Positions 1 to 7,441 of a stretch of DNA of 64,000 nucleotides are shown in pieces. The position numbers were made by a program, and so were the translations under genes. This DNA comes from CAZMVU01 sp964569295 (GTDB lineage Bacteria; Hydrogenedentota; Hydrogenedentia; Hydrogenedentales; JAGMZX01): the NCBI GenBank assembly GCA_964569295.1, contig CAZMVU010000004.1, positions 7,380 to 71,379 of the forward strand. The letters run 5' to 3'. Numbering within the stretch: the first letter of the stretch is position 1; each line of letters starts with the position of its first letter. The notes under the pieces were generated by a model. It was not told the origin of the DNA, did not search any database, and saw nothing but the letters and a program-made list of their open reading frames with translations.

Positions 1-1
1 A

Positions 2-37
2 CGCCGCACCCGGGTCGTGCGTGTGAAGACCTACTGA
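2..37 (+). CDS. Possible 3' end of an upstream gene (partial)
   Basis: A frame open from the window edge would end in RRTRVVRVKTY and a TGA at 35-37. It lies 13 bases before the first MNT gene, whose GAGGAG ribosome-binding site follows directly. Eleven residues are too few to identify a family. Listed only because the tight spacing suggests that the toxin-antitoxin array may sit inside a longer operon. Confidence 0.25.
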   Translation, partial: RRTRVVRVKTY

Positions 38-50
38 GGAGCTTAAGCCC

Positions 51-365
51 ATGGAGCGCGAGGCGCTGCTGCAACGAATCAAGGAGGTGGTCCGCGGCTT
101 CGACCCCGAAGCCGAGATCATCCTCTATGGTTCGCGCGCCCGCGGCGATGCGACCAAAGAATCTGATTGGGATCTGCTGGTTCTGTATACTGGGCCGGAG
201 AACAAGTCCTTCGAGCAGGAACTCTGCGACGCCCTCTATGATGTAGAGTTGGAGGCCGATGAGGTCGTCACGCCGATCATCCATGACCGGGATTATTGGC
301 GACGGCCACTGACTCAAGCGATGCCCTTCTACAGAGAGGTCGCAAGAGACGGCGTGACGATATGA
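51..365 (+). CDS. MNT-type nucleotidyltransferase antitoxin, copy 1
   Basis: A 104-residue minimal nucleotidyltransferase. Residues 27-41, GSRARGDATKESDWD, give the GSX10DXD signature of the DNA polymerase beta-like fold, with Gly-Ser holding the nucleotide phosphate and two Asp binding metal. Family knowledge: MNT proteins paired with HEPN proteins act as antitoxins and, in the MntA-HepT systems, neutralise the HEPN RNase by adding AMP to it. The start has GAGGAG about 10 bases upstream. The stop overlaps the next start as ATGA. Its first 104 bases match copies 2 and 3 almost perfectly, then similarity drops sharply. Confidence 0.9.
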   Translation: MEREALLQRIKEVVRGFDPEAEIILYGSRARGDATKESDWDLLVLYTGPENKSFEQELCDALYDVELEADEVVTPIIHDRDYWRRPLTQAMPFYREVARDGVTI

Positions 366-772
366 GCCCGGAGCAGCGTGAAATAGTACGTTTGCGCCTC
401 GAAAAGGCAAAGGAGACGCTCGAAGAAGCCCGCGTCCTTTGTAATGCGCAAGCATGGAATGGCGCTGTCAACAGGCTGTATTACGCATGTTTCTACGCAG
501 TCAATGCACTGCTGTATACCCAGGATTTGCACTCCTCGAAACATACTGGTGTCGAGGGGTTGTTCAATAAACACTTTGTGCATCCCGGCGCCGTTTCCAA
601 AGAAGCCGGCCGCACCTATAAGACTTTGTTTAGAAGAAGGATGCAGTTTGACTACGAAGACATCCTTCGTGCGGAAAGGGAAGATGTGCTCAACTGGCTT
701 GAGGGAGCATCGCATTTCATCGAGGAGTTGACTTCGATTGTGGAGCAAAAGGATCAGTCGAATCTGACCTAA
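362..772 (+). CDS. HEPN-domain toxin, copy 1
   Basis: A 136-residue, mostly helical HEPN protein of the UPF0332-like group, partner of the preceding MNT protein. The ATG at 362 is chosen because it overlaps the MNT stop (ATGA); an in-frame start at 296 would run deep into the MNT gene. Family marks are NRLYYACFYA near residue 38, SKHTGV near residue 59 and RRRMQFDY near residue 90. The last replaces the canonical HEPN RX4-6H motif with an Arg...Asp-Tyr form, so ribonuclease activity cannot be assumed. The 3' end is unrelated to those of HEPN copies 2 and 3. Confidence 0.85.
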   Translation: MSPEQREIVRLRLEKAKETLEEARVLCNAQAWNGAVNRLYYACFYAVNALLYTQDLHSSKHTGVEGLFNKHFVHPGAVSKEAGRTYKTLFRRRMQFDYEDILRAEREDVLNWLEGASHFIEELTSIVEQKDQSNLT

Positions 773-814
773 GAACCAACACCCGGCAACACAAAAGGGA
801 AGGAGCAATCCGAT

Positions 815-1129
815 ATGGAGCGCGAGGCGCTGTTGCAACGAATCAAGGAGGTGGTCCGCGGCTTCGACCCCGAAGCCGAGATCATCCTCTATGGTTCGCG
901 CGCCCGCGGCGATGCCGAACCCGGCTCCGACTGGGACCTGCTGGTGCTCTTGAGCGAAGAGCCGGACCGCCATGAGCGGGCGGCCATCGAGAGTGCCATC
1001 TATCAGATAGAACTTGAATCGGACGAGATTCTTGTCCCCATTATCCGAAGTAAAGGATTCTGGGACTCACCGCGAGCCCAGGCCATGCAGTATCATGAAA
1101 ACGTGGACCGGGACGGGGTGAAGCTTTGA
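815..1129 (+). CDS. MNT-type nucleotidyltransferase antitoxin, copy 2
   Basis: A 104-residue MNT protein with GSRARGDAEPGSDWD as the GSX10DXD active site. Residues 1-34 are identical to copies 1 and 3. Identity with copy 3 continues at the DNA level through roughly base 160, after which the C-terminal half differs. GGAAGGAG precedes the ATG. The TGA stop at 1127-1129 overlaps the TTG start of HEPN copy 2, implying translational coupling. Role inferred from family: antitoxin that modifies or masks its own HEPN partner. Confidence 0.9.
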   Translation: MEREALLQRIKEVVRGFDPEAEIILYGSRARGDAEPGSDWDLLVLLSEEPDRHERAAIESAIYQIELESDEILVPIIRSKGFWDSPRAQAMQYHENVDRDGVKL

Positions 1130-1533
1130 AGCCGGAAATCGAGGACATCGTACGGTACCGGTTGGAGCGTGCAGAAGCTACGCTCCAGGGGGCCCACATG
1201 TTCTTCGACGCGGAGGACTATCTCCAGAGCACGAACCGGCTTTACTACGCCTGCTTCTATGCGGCGGTGGCGTGGATGGAAGTGGTACGCAAGGATGCGT
1301 CCAAGCATACCGGCGTCCGGGCCGTCGTGAACAGAGACTTGGTGAAGACAGGCCGGCTTTCATACGAAAACGGCGACATGTATAACCGGCTGTTCCTGCG
1401 CCGCCAAGACGCGGACTATACGCTCTTCGTGGCAATAAGCCGGGACGATGTCCAAGACTGGCTCCCCCGCGTGCGCGCGTTCATCGACCGCATGAAACAG
1501 ATCATCGAAGAGGACGGCGGCTTTTCGTTGTAA
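1126..1533 (+). CDS. HEPN-domain toxin, copy 2
   Basis: A 135-residue HEPN protein beginning at a TTG that overlaps the MNT copy 2 stop. Conserved marks are NRLYYACFYA, SKHTGVRAVVN and LRRQDADY; again no His follows the Arg of the usual HEPN catalytic motif. The last 87 bases are about 94 percent identical to the end of the decayed HEPN copy 3, far more than the rest of the gene, which points to recombination or gene conversion. This is the best preserved complete pair in the array together with copy 1. Confidence 0.85.
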   Translation: MKPEIEDIVRYRLERAEATLQGAHMFFDAEDYLQSTNRLYYACFYAAVAWMEVVRKDASKHTGVRAVVNRDLVKTGRLSYENGDMYNRLFLRRQDADYTLFVAISRDDVQDWLPRVRAFIDRMKQIIEEDGGFSL

Positions 1534-1557
1534 TCGCCGTACCGGCAGGAGAAACCC

Positions 1558-2027
1558 ATGGAGCGCGAGGCGCTGCTGCAACGAATCAAGGAGGTGGTCC
1601 GCGGCTTCGACCCCGAAGCCGAGATCATCCTCTATGGTTCGCGCGCCCGCGGCGATGCCGAACCCGGCTCCGACTGGGACCTGCTGGTGCTCTTGAGCGA
1701 AGAGCCGGACCGGCACGAGCGCAATGCTTNNNNNNNNNNNNNNNNNNNNNNNNNNNNNNNNNNNNNNNNNNNNNNNNNNNNNNNNNNNNNNNNNNNNNNN
1801 NNNNNNNNNNNNNNNNNNNNNNNNNNNNNTGGGACCTGCTGGTGCTCTTGAGCGAAGAGCCGGACCGGCACGAGCGCAATGCTTTGATGAGCGCAATACA
1901 TAAAGTGGAACTAGCGTCCGATGAAATCCTGGTTCCCATAATTCGCACGAAGGAATTCTGGGACTCCAAGCTTGCCCGAGCCATGCCATTGCACGAAAAC
2001 ATCGACGAAGAAGGCATAAGGCTGTGA
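1558..2027 (+). CDS. MNT-type nucleotidyltransferase antitoxin, copy 3 (split by a false gap)
   Basis: This gene starts as an exact copy of the MNT 5' region and enters a 100-N run at 1730-1829. The 55 bases before the run (1675-1729) recur exactly after it (1830-1884). Deleting the Ns and one 55-base copy gives 172 + 143 = 315 bases, that is 104 codons plus stop, the same length as copies 1 and 2, and restores one reading frame ending in EEGIRL. The gene is therefore probably intact in the organism. AGGAG precedes the ATG. The TGA at 2025-2027 overlaps the GTG start of the third HEPN gene. C-terminal half distinct from copies 1 and 2. Confidence 0.8.
1675..1884. other. Scaffold gap (100 N) flanked by an exact 55-base overlap
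   Basis: Bases 1675-1729 and 1830-1884 are the same 55 bases on either side of 100 Ns. An overlap of exactly 55 is what a de Bruijn assembler using k = 55 leaves when two contigs that abut are scaffolded instead of merged. The tool is an inference; the duplication is directly visible. The gap should probably be removed, not filled. Confidence 0.85.
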
Positions 2028-2430
2028 GTCCAGAGAAGGAAGAAATCGTACGCTACAGAGTCGAACGTGCTGAGGCAGCGTCCGAGGGAGCGAAGATCTT
2101 TGTCGAGGCGGACGATTTCCTCAATGCACAAACCGTCTCTATTATGCGTGCTTCTATGCGGCCTTGGCTTGGCTGTCCGCGACGGGAAGACGCACGTCCA
2201 AACACACCGGTGTTCGCTCATTCGTCAACAAAGAGCTTGTCAAGACCGGGCGGTTGTCAACGGAAGCGGGCACGCTTTACAACGATCTTTTCGCGCAGCG
2301 TCAGGAGGTAGACTACGCGGACTTGGCAAATGTGCAGGAAGAGGATGTCTAAGACTGGCTCCCCCGTGTGCGCGCGTTCATCGACCGCATGAAACAGATT
2401 ATCGAAGAGGACGGCGGCATTTCGCTGTAA
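2024..2430 (+). pseudogene. HEPN-domain toxin, copy 3, inactivated
   Basis: Starts at a GTG overlapping the MNT copy 3 stop and reads as HEPN through FVEADDFLNA. Near 2127-2132 one base is missing compared with copy 2, so the NRLYYAC motif is lost from frame and the frame continues as an unrelated tail. The HEPN reading resumes in the +1 frame (SKHTGVRSFVN, QRQEVDYADL). It then meets TAA at 2350-2352 where copy 2 has CAA, although the homology continues to the true end at 2430. One frameshift plus one nonsense change make this a pseudogene with an apparently intact antitoxin upstream. A sequencing error could explain one lesion, less easily both. Confidence 0.85.
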
Positions 2431-2444
2431 AGAAGGAAACGTGA

Positions 2445-3041
2445 ATGGAACCCCTGCGACAGATTACCGGCATTGTGGCGCCGCTCGAGGCGCTGAACGT
2501 GGACACCGACCAGATCATCCCGAAGCAATTCCTCAAGCGCATCGAGCGCACGGGGTATGGGGATGTGCTGTTCTACGACTGGCGCTACCTCGATGACGGA
2601 AAGACGCCAAATCCGGACTTCGAGATGAACCAGCCGCGCTACCGGGAGGCGAGCATTCTGCTGGCGAAGGACAACTTTGGCTGCGGGTCCTCGCGCGAGC
2701 ACGCACCCTGGGCGCTGCACGACTACGGCATCCGCATTATCCTTGCACCGTCCTACGCCGACATCTTCTTCAACAACTGTTTCAACAACGGCATGCTGCC
2801 CATCGTGCTGCCCGCCGAAACCATCGAGCAATTGTTCGCCGAAGTGCGTGCGCAGGAAGGGTATCAGCTCACCGTCGATGTCGAGGCACAGACCATCACG
2901 AAGCCCAACGGCGAGTCCATTGTGTTCGACATTCACCCGTTCCTCAAAGAGCGGCTCGTGAACGGCTGGGACCAGATCGGCCTCACGCTGCGCCATGCGG
3001 ACAAGATTGCCGCGTATGAGCAGCGCCGGGGTATCGCTTGA
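2445..3041 (+). CDS. leuD: 3-isopropylmalate dehydratase small subunit
   Basis: Full-length 198-residue LeuD, the swivelling subunit that with LeuC isomerises 2- to 3-isopropylmalate in leucine synthesis (cytoplasm). Clear family blocks are NVDTDQIIPKQFLK near residue 20, DNFGCGSSREHAPWAL near residue 75 and YADIFFNNCFNNG near residue 104. AAGGAAA precedes the ATG at 2445. It begins 14 bases after the decayed HEPN gene, so it may be read through from the toxin-antitoxin array. No leuC, leuA or leuB lies in the window. Function is certain at family level; a homoaconitase-type small subunit is less likely given the length and motifs. Confidence 0.95.
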   Translation: MEPLRQITGIVAPLEALNVDTDQIIPKQFLKRIERTGYGDVLFYDWRYLDDGKTPNPDFEMNQPRYREASILLAKDNFGCGSSREHAPWALHDYGIRIILAPSYADIFFNNCFNNGMLPIVLPAETIEQLFAEVRAQEGYQLTVDVEAQTITKPNGESIVFDIHPFLKERLVNGWDQIGLTLRHADKIAAYEQRRGIA

Positions 3042-3395
3042 TCAGGCAGGTCGTTCGAGGTGCTTTTGCGGCAGAGGCCGGGCTCTGTACTTGAGCAGGC
3101 GGAACAGTGCGAAAGTTTGAGGACCGCGCGGATTGGCAGCCTGGGGCTGTTGCATAGGCCGTAAACGCTTAGCGCCCGGGGCTTGTGCCTCCACCCGCTG
3201 TCCCGCGCTGCCATATCCCGTGAAGTGGGGGCTGTATGGTATAGTCATACTGTGCCCTGGCGGGTAGCACCTGGTTGCTCGCGGGTGCTCATCTTGGGAA
3301 GAGGACGCGCGTTGGTTTTGAAGGTCTGCATGAAACCGGCGCCATGTCCAGAACAGTAGGCAGTGCAGCGCAATTCGACCACGGGAGATGACGGC
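3042..3395. other. Intergenic region, no gene seen
   Basis: About 350 bases between leuD and the next small gene. No credible ORF, RNA gene or strong promoter was seen. The only structure noted is a short inverted repeat, GTATG...CATAC, at 3234-3250 around a TATAGT, with no good -35 element. Confidence 0.4.
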
Positions 3396-3728
3396 ATGAT
3401 CAAGGACCGTATTGTGCGGGTGAAGTGCAAGAAGGCTTTTCACGAGGAGAAGCCCTGGTGCTATGTGGGCAAGGTGACGGCGTTCAACGACCATTGGGTT
3501 GTATTGGAGGCAAGGGGGCTGATGATTACGCGCCAGAACCCGCAGGGCGTGCAGGTAGACACGAAGCCGCAGGCGATCATGATTCCCCGGGAAAACATTG
3601 AGACAATCCGTATTCTGCCGGACAATTTCGATATGGCGAACATGCAGTTCACCACCGATAACCAGAAGCTGTTGCTGGTGGTGGAGGGGGCCCCCCACGC
3701 GTTTATCGGCGTGCTGGGCGAGGGCTAG
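3396..3728 (+). CDS. Small conserved-looking protein, possible Lsm-like beta barrel
   Basis: A 110-residue protein starting at ATG 3396, which has GGGAGATGACGGC in front; an upstream in-frame start at 3363 lacks such a site. No family is recognised with certainty. The pattern of short hydrophobic beta strands, CYVGKVTAFNDHWVVLEARG then AIMIPRENIETIRILP, resembles the two halves of an Sm/Lsm-like barrel, and the C-terminal LLLVVEG would be a further strand. No signal peptide or membrane segment. It precedes signal peptidase I by about 200 bases in the same direction. Function unknown; RNA binding would be speculation. Confidence 0.65.
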   Translation: MIKDRIVRVKCKKAFHEEKPWCYVGKVTAFNDHWVVLEARGLMITRQNPQGVQVDTKPQAIMIPRENIETIRILPDNFDMANMQFTTDNQKLLLVVEGAPHAFIGVLGEG

Positions 3729-3940
3729 CCCCCCCGAAGTGCTGCGGGTTCGCACGCAGCATGGCAAAGCAATGCGGCAATTCACTGCCGGCCACCCGCC
3801 AACGGTATCGGCTCCTGGACACAGTCGATTGCGTTGCGGTCTCCGGCTACGCGAACCGCGCCTTGGAAATTTTCTGCAAAACGCCTGCGGGCCGGACGTT
3901 TCCGGCCGCCGCAAACAACCGCATGAAGGAACACACGTTC

Positions 3941-4585
3941 GTGAGCAGCAGTTCTATTCAGGAGCCCACGGGCACGTCCTCCTCGCAACCGGGCGAAGTG
4001 AGGCGCGAGATTCTCGAGCTCATCAAGATGGTGCTCTTGTTTCTCGTGCTATTCCTGCTTCTAAAAACCTTTGTCATCGAAGGCTACGAGGTCCAGGGAC
4101 CGTCGATGTTCCCCACACTCGAAAATGGCGAACGGATTCTGGTTCTGAAACTGCCGCTGAAACTGAGTCACCTTCCATTGCTGTCGGTGCTGGATCCGGT
4201 TGACCAAGGCGATATCGTGGTGTTTGAAAGCCAGGGCGGCACGAAGAAACGGTATATCAAACGGGTGGTTGCCAAAGGACCCAAACAGCGCGGCAATATG
4301 GTGAACGCGGATGTCGAAGCCGCGGAGCCGGGGGTGCGCGTTCAGTTTCTCGAGGGCGAGGTGTATGTAGACCATCGCCGTCTCCCGGAGGACTACCTCT
4401 CACCCGAGGAGCAGTTGTCGCCGGATCTCGACGACATTGTGCTCGGGAATGAGGAATACTACGTGCTCGGGGATCATCGCAGCCTTTCGAAAGACAGCCG
4501 CTCGTTCGGCCCGATTCACGAAGACCAGTTGATCGGCGTGGCGGTGCTGCGTTTTTGGCCGCCGGTCAAGGCCGGCTTTCTCTAG
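3941..4585 (+). CDS. lepB: Signal peptidase I
   Basis: Membrane serine protease that removes Sec signal peptides. One membrane segment at about residues 24-44 (VLLFLVLFLLLKTF) is followed by QGPSMFPTL with the catalytic Ser, then KKRYIKRVVAKGP with the catalytic Lys, and the box E-like GDHRSLSKDSRSFG. GTG at 3941 is preferred because AAGGA stands 10 bases upstream; ATG at 3923 in the same frame has no such site and would add six residues. At about 214 residues it is of normal length for a single-anchor S26A protease. It would be needed for the secreted proteins elsewhere in the window. Confidence 0.93.
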   Translation: MSSSSIQEPTGTSSSQPGEVRREILELIKMVLLFLVLFLLLKTFVIEGYEVQGPSMFPTLENGERILVLKLPLKLSHLPLLSVLDPVDQGDIVVFESQGGTKKRYIKRVVAKGPKQRGNMVNADVEAAEPGVRVQFLEGEVYVDHRRLPEDYLSPEEQLSPDLDDIVLGNEEYYVLGDHRSLSKDSRSFGPIHEDQLIGVAVLRFWPPVKAGFL

Positions 4586-4700
4586 CGGGCGCCGTTGGCG
4601 GGGCCTTTGCCACCATTTCTGCGAAAGAAGCAGCCAGACACTGGCGTGCACCGGCCGGGTGCACCGCCCGCGATGAGGCGGTGAAACAGGCAGAGCAAGC

Positions 4701-5426
4701 ATGCGCTGGATGGATATCACATTGCCGACGCCAGCGGAGAATCTCGCTTTGGATGAGGTCCTGCTGGACAGTGCGGAGTCGGGCCGGGCAGGTGACACGC
4801 TGCGGTTCTGGGAGAGTACGGCGCCGTTTGTGGTGCTGGGTACAGCCCAAGTACTGCGTGCGGAGGTGCGGGAAACAGCCTGTGCGGCGGATGAAGTGCC
4901 GATCCTGCGCCGTTGCAGTGCGGGGGGATGTGTATTGCAGGGGCCGGGCTGCCTGAATTACACGCTGGTGTTGACCTTCGCGCGCTTTCCACAAGTGCGC
5001 AAGCTGCACGATTCCTACCAGTACATTCTCGGGCGGGTGGCGCATGCCTTCTCGCTGCATGGTGTGGACGCGGCACCCGCGGGGGTGTCGGACCTGGCAG
5101 TGGCTGGGCAGAAGATTTCGGGCAACGCGCAACGCCGCCGCCGGCACGCTATCCTGCATCATGGCACCTTGCTGTATGCGCCGAACGTGGCGAGCATGAC
5201 ACAGTATTTGAAAGAACCGGCGGACCAACCAGCGTATCGCGGAGGGCGGGCACATCGGGCTTTTGTGGGCCGCTTGCCCCTCGCGCCGGAAACCCTGCGG
5301 GCCGCGTTGTGCGCGGCGTTTTCTGCGCATGACCCCGCGGACCGTCCCTTGGCCGAAGAGATGGCGGCGAGTGCGGCCCTGGCGCGGGAAAAGTACACGC
5401 AACGCGAATGGACCTACCGCCGGTAG
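4701..5426 (+). CDS. Lipoate/biotin protein ligase family (LplA-like) protein
   Basis: A 241-residue protein of the LplA/LipB/BirA fold. N-terminal PAENLALDEVLLD, the substrate-loop version RRCSAGGCVLQGPGCLNY around residues 73-90, and VAGQKISGNAQRRRR with the likely catalytic Lys near residue 140 are characteristic. The loop has Gln where many lipoate ligases have His, a variant seen in octanoyl/lipoyl transferase-like relatives, so the exact acyl donor (free lipoate, octanoyl-ACP or a carrier protein) cannot be decided. No lipoyl-domain gene is nearby. It ends convergently towards the sigma-54 regulator. Confidence 0.8.
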   Translation: MRWMDITLPTPAENLALDEVLLDSAESGRAGDTLRFWESTAPFVVLGTAQVLRAEVRETACAADEVPILRRCSAGGCVLQGPGCLNYTLVLTFARFPQVRKLHDSYQYILGRVAHAFSLHGVDAAPAGVSDLAVAGQKISGNAQRRRRHAILHHGTLLYAPNVASMTQYLKEPADQPAYRGGRAHRAFVGRLPLAPETLRAALCAAFSAHDPADRPLAEEMAASAALAREKYTQREWTYRR

Positions 5427-5518
5427 ACGGTGTTGGGGGAATCCGCTTACGTTTCGCAAACGTTGCGTCGTTTCTTGAACAGGTGCCGTTCTTCTACTGC
5501 CACTCCATAACAAAAAAG

Positions 5519-5757
5519 CGGTAACTCTTTTGCCGTATCGTGCAAGGGGACGGACTTGTTTCGCCAATCTGTTCCGTGATAGCGAATACCAGCGAGCGAC
5601 GTGGATAGCCATGCCATGGGCGCTACTTTGAACTCCGGTGGCCTGCCAGCGCTGTCCAAAGGCCGCATACATCGTGACACATAGAGACAGCGGGTAGGCC
5701 AGAACCGCTACCCGCGCTGATACCGGGAAGTGCTGTGACGCAGGGAAAACGGCACAC
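5519..5757 (-). repeat. Dispersed MITE-like repeat, copy A
   Basis: On the minus strand this stretch carries the same order of blocks as copy C at 18773-19210: a GCCGTTTT head, CCGGTATCAGCG, GGGTAGCGG, then CTTTGG...CAAAG arms, TTCGCTATCACGGAACAG, ATTGGCGAAACAAG and the tail GGCAAAAGAGTTACC. It is about 235 bases long and lacks the roughly 190-base segment inserted between the arms in copy C. The ends are degenerate inverted repeats. No transposase is encoded. The rest of the 5427-5866 gap holds only a small hairpin at 5449-5463 (ACGTTT CGC AAACGT). Confidence 0.7.
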
Positions 5758-5866
5758 GGCCGCCCATTCCGCCGATGACGCCCGCTCATTCCGAAGGAAG
5801 GCGCCTACAGCCGTGGCGGGTCGTGCCAGCAACTTCTTGGCGCGGCCAGGGCGCCGAAGCGCTGGA

Positions 5867-7255
5867 TTAGGCGGGTTGTTCCTTGTCGATACCATATTCG
5901 CGCATCTTACGCCACAGGGTCGAGCGGGATATACCCAGCTTCTGCGCGGCCAGCGTCTGATTACCGTCGAGCCGGTCCAAGGCATAGCGAATATGGCGCT
6001 CTTCGACCTCGGCGAGGCTGGGCACCCCATCCTCCGTATGCGCCAGCGCAAGGCGCGGTGCACCACCCCGCTGCACGTGATCCGGCAGATCACGCGCGCG
6101 AATGCGGTCTGTGTCCGCGAGGATCACCGCATGGGCGACTATGCTCTCGAGCTCGCGCACATTGCCGGGAAAATCGTAGTGGCGCAGGATGTTCATGGCC
6201 GCCTCGTCCATGCCGGTCACATGCTTGCCATGCTTCTGGCTGAAGCGGCGCACAAAATGCTCCACCAGTACCGGCAGCGCTTCCATGCGCTCACGCAATG
6301 GTGGAATGCGTATCGTAATGACATTGAGCCGGAAATACAGATCCTCCCGGAACTTGTGCGCCCGCACGGCCTCGATAAGGTCCTGGTTCGTCGCGGCCAC
6401 CACCCGTACATCCACCAGCTTCGTCACCGACGCGCCGACCGGGCGTATCTCACCGTTCTGCAACACCCGCAGCAACTTGGCCTGGGTGATGGGCGACATG
6501 TCGCCGATCTCGTCCAGGAAGATGGTCCCCCCGTCCGCCTCCTCGAAGAGGCCACGCTTGTCCGATTCCGCACCGGTAAATGCGCCCTTCACATGCCCGA
6601 ACATCTCGCTTTCGAGTAAGGCCTCCGGCAGGGCGGCGCAGTTGATAGCGATAAAAGGCTGGTCGCGCCGTGCGCTGAGCCGGTGGATGGCATTGGCGAG
6701 CACTTCCTTGCCCGTGCCGCTTTCCCCCAGCAGAAGCACCGTGCTGTCCGTTGGCGCCACCTTCGAGATGAGCTCGAGCACGCGCTGCATCGCGCCGCTA
6801 CTGCCCACCAGCTCCTCAAACACGTTTTGCCGGAATTCGCTGACCGCTGTCGCGTGTGCCAGTTGGCGCACCGCCTTGTCCACGACCATAGCCACATCCG
6901 ATGGCGGGCTGTTCGTCGGCAGGTAAAAAAAAGCACCGTAGCGAATGCCTTCCAGGGCCCGATCGATCATCTCCATATCGAACAGGAGTATGAGCTGGGT
7001 CTCGGGCGAACGCCGCCGTACGAACGACACCAGATCCACGTCGGACCCCTCGCGCAGGTTCAGGTCCAGCACAACCACCTGGTAGCGGTGGCGGGCAACG
7101 AGCCGCAACACCCCCTGCGCGTCATGACACCGCTCGATCGTATAGTTCGCACGGGCCAGAAAATCGGCCAACGTAGCGCCAAAGGCGATATCGCCGCAGG
7201 CAAGGAGCACGCGGGCCTCACGGCCCCTATCCTCGTTTCGCTCTGCAACACTCAT
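5867..7255 (-). CDS. Sigma-54-dependent response regulator (NtrC family)
   Basis: A 462-residue activator. An N-terminal receiver domain (residues 1-120) has VVLDLNLREGSDVD with the phospho-acceptor Asp near residue 62. The AAA+ domain has Walker A GESGTGKE near residue 180 and GAFTGA near residue 225, the loop that contacts sigma-54. The C-terminal Fis-type helix-turn-helix (GNQTLAAQKLGISRSTLWRK) is at about 425-445. The ATG at 7255 is preferred over an upstream in-frame start because AAAGGA lies seven bases before it. No sensor kinase is adjacent. The two direct repeats at 7312-7374, just upstream, could be its own control sites. Confidence 0.95.
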   Translation of the reverse strand: MSVAERNEDRGREARVLLACGDIAFGATLADFLARANYTIERCHDAQGVLRLVARHRYQVVVLDLNLREGSDVDLVSFVRRRSPETQLILLFDMEMIDRALEGIRYGAFFYLPTNSPPSDVAMVVDKAVRQLAHATAVSEFRQNVFEELVGSSGAMQRVLELISKVAPTDSTVLLLGESGTGKEVLANAIHRLSARRDQPFIAINCAALPEALLESEMFGHVKGAFTGAESDKRGLFEEADGGTIFLDEIGDMSPITQAKLLRVLQNGEIRPVGASVTKLVDVRVVAATNQDLIEAVRAHKFREDLYFRLNVITIRIPPLRERMEALPVLVEHFVRRFSQKHGKHVTGMDEAAMNILRHYDFPGNVRELESIVAHAVILADTDRIRARDLPDHVQRGGAPRLALAHTEDGVPSLAEVEERHIRYALDRLDGNQTLAAQKLGISRSTLWRKMREYGIDKEQPA

Positions 7256-7311
7256 GGCGAATCCTTTACCCACATAGTAGCAAAACGAAACGGGCCACAC
7301 CAGGGGCCGAA

Positions 7312-7374
7312 TTGCCTCATCATAAATCGATCCGAAATGGCATCGTTGCCTCATCGTAAATCGATCCGAAATGG
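7312..7374. repeat. Two 29-base direct repeats, period 34
   Basis: Bases 7312-7340 and 7346-7374 are the same 29-base word with one A/G difference, each containing ATCGATCC. The copies begin 34 bases apart, which is close to three helical turns and would place bound proteins on one DNA face. They lie in the gap between the lipoprotein gene and the sigma-54 regulator, upstream of the latter. Operator or enhancer function is inference. Confidence 0.75.
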
Positions 7375-7441
7375 GTTGGAGTCTGCTGGCAGAATTGCCC
7401 TCTTTGTAACAAATCGGGGGGCTGCGCGCGGCAATCGCCGG

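Noticed and set aside
3234..3250. Possible promoter/operator around TATAGT with GTATG...CATAC arms
   Set aside because: No acceptable -35 sequence at 16-18 bases and only five-base arms; too weak to list as a regulatory site.
4566..5789. Long minus-strand ORF (407 codons) across the lipoate-ligase-like gene and repeat copy A
   Set aside because: Opposite strand of a gene with clear family motifs; the frame crosses a repeat and has no domain or ribosome-binding site.
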